From: Bacteroidales bacterium
GTDB lineage: Bacteria; Bacteroidota; Bacteroidia; Bacteroidales; 4484-276
Direction: 5' to 3'
Assembly: GCA_018400545.1 (NCBI GenBank)
Contig: JAGYLT010000094.1
Coordinates: 1-8,160 of the forward strand
Length of the DNA: 8,160 nucleotides
The number at the start of each line of letters is the position of its first letter. The first letter of the stretch is position 1. The position numbers were made by a program, and so were the translations under genes. Shown one piece after another: positions 7,185 through 8,160 of this stretch. Below the pieces are notes generated by a model. That model was not told the origin of the DNA and ran no database searches. It saw nothing but the letters and a program-made list of their open reading frames with translations.

Positions 7185-8138
7185 TCAATTATTCATCACC
7201 AGCCAAACAATATACCCCAGATAAACCAGCATCATTATACCGCCTTCCAAACGGGTGATCATCCGGCCACGGCCAAGGTAAACAAACAGCGCTACCACCA
7301 GGTTTGAAACGATCATCACACCCATATCAAAATTCAGAGCGGTATTATAGGGCAAAGGGCGGATGATGGAACTTATGCCCAACACCAGGAAAATATTGAA
7401 GATATTCGATCCCAAAGCATTCCCAATGGCTACGCCTGAATTCTTTTTCAAAGCTGCAATGGTTGAAGTTACCAGTTCAGGCAAAGAAGTGGCCACGGCA
7501 ATGATGGTGATACCCATCAGGGCACTGCTCATCCCAAACTCTGTTGCGATTACCACAGCGCCATCAACTACCCAGGTTCCGCCAAAATACAAACCGGACA
7601 CACCAATGGCAATCATGGCCAGTGACCGCCGGGTAGAAAATGTTTTGATTTCATCGGGCACAAGCTCCGATTCGGATTTTGAAAATAAATATGAAAATAA
7701 CAGGTATGCAAACAGCAGGAGGATCATGATAACCCCTTCGGCCCGGCTGATGGCCGGCGGCAATAATAAATTCCTGATTTGAATATTGGCGAAAACTCCA
7801 AGTACAACAGCCGCAAAAAGACTGATCGGTACCAGGGTGATGATGGTTCGCTTTCCGGGAATAATGTGGTAAATAAATGCAGATGTGCCAATAATAAAAA
7901 GGGTGTTCATAATGTTACTGCCCAGCACATTGGTGATGGCCAGGTCGGTTTCGCCACGGGCGGATGCAAACACATTGATGATAAGTTCGGGGAGCGAGGT
8001 TCCCAGCGCCACAATAGTAAACCCGATCACCACCGGCGACATTTTCATTTTTGTCCCGACCGAACTGGCGCCATCCACCAAAACGTTGGCACCGATGATG
8101 AGAACTACAAAACCGATTACGAACAACACATAAACCAT
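7185..8138 (-). CDS. yrbG: Calcium/sodium antiporter, YrbG-like (CaCA family)
   Basis: Members of this family exchange Ca2+ for Na+ across the inner membrane, usually exporting calcium. The complete 317-residue protein has the two inverted alpha repeats that line the ion pathway: GTSLPEL (46-52) with GSNIMN (73-78), and ATSLPEL (216-222) with GSNIFN (243-248). The acidic residue in each SLPEL and the Asn in each GSN motif, both ion ligands in the family, are present. About ten hydrophobic segments are visible, with a short charged loop near 153-170 (SKSESELVPDE) between the two halves. Length matches bacterial homologues (about 310-330). The ATG at 8138 is supported by the hydrophobic MVYVLFVIGF start and a stop in frame about 15 bases upstream. 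No Shine-Dalgarno is seen. The promoter would lie beyond the right edge. Ion specificity beyond the family level is not settled. Confidence 0.93.
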   Translation of the reverse strand: MVYVLFVIGFVVLIIGANVLVDGASSVGTKMKMSPVVIGFTIVALGTSLPELIINVFASARGETDLAITNVLGSNIMNTLFIIGTSAFIYHIIPGKRTIITLVPISLFAAVVLGVFANIQIRNLLLPPAISRAEGVIMILLLFAYLLFSYLFSKSESELVPDEIKTFSTRRSLAMIAIGVSGLYFGGTWVVDGAVVIATEFGMSSALMGITIIAVATSLPELVTSTIAALKKNSGVAIGNALGSNIFNIFLVLGISSIIRPLPYNTALNFDMGVMIVSNLVVALFVYLGRGRMITRLEGGIMMLVYLGYIVWLVMNN

Positions 8139-8160
8139 TAGTTTAAAATTTTATGGTCGG

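Noticed and set aside
7363..8141. Plus-strand open frames opposite the antiporter gene
   Set aside because: They mirror the conserved alpha-repeat coding sequence on the minus strand and show no family features of their own.
1..8160. CRISPR arrays, tRNA or rRNA genes, insertion sequences, phage or defence modules
   Set aside because: No spaced direct repeats, cloverleaf-like segments, transposase motifs or terminal inverted repeats were seen. Nearly all bases are accounted for by ordinary housekeeping and transport genes, and no gap exceeds about 200 bases.

Overview
The window looks like a chromosomal segment of a Bacteroidota bacterium, possibly a Marinilabiliales- or Bacteroidales-type marine or sediment lineage. 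The reasons are moderate GC, long transporters with PhoU-like tails, a first gene resembling a family I know mainly from such genomes, near absence of Shine-Dalgarno sequences, and promoter-like sites of the Bacteroidota TAnnTTTG type. The genus is inference; nothing here fixes the species.

Layout, left to right. Positions 1-675 (minus) hold most of a DUF6557-like protein of unknown function that runs off the left edge. Positions 676-876 are a short intergenic stretch with a 9-bp tandem repeat and a hairpin terminator. Positions 877-1644 (minus) hold an XdhC/CoxI-type molybdenum-enzyme maturation factor whose middle is broken by two in-frame stops; the pattern fits two compensating single-base indels. 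Positions 1663-2538 (plus) hold prmC, the release-factor glutamine methyltransferase, divergent from xdhC with only 18 bp between the start codons. From 2544 to 7014 (minus) lies a tight three-gene unit, transcribed leftward: a Na+/phosphate symporter with a PhoU-like tail, a PiT-type phosphate transporter with its own PhoU-like tail, and a small SLOG-fold 'putative molybdenum carrier' protein that overlaps the PiT gene by 17 bp. A 170-bp gap with a terminator and a promoter candidate separates this unit from a complete YrbG-type Ca2+/Na+ antiporter (7185-8138, minus).

How the genes fit together: the core is an ion and phosphate transport block. Two unrelated phosphate-carrier families sit in one probable operon, each joined to its own PhoU-like domain, which suggests paired uptake routes under local control. 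The Ca2+/Na+ antiporter next door may share the ion theme but appears to be a separate transcription unit. Two genes with a molybdenum-related family label (XdhC and the SLOG protein) flank prmC, but no molybdenum enzyme is present, so a functional link is only a hypothesis. I found no mobile element, CRISPR array, RNA gene or defence system, and no convincing undescribed multi-gene system. The most checkable oddity is the broken xdhC.
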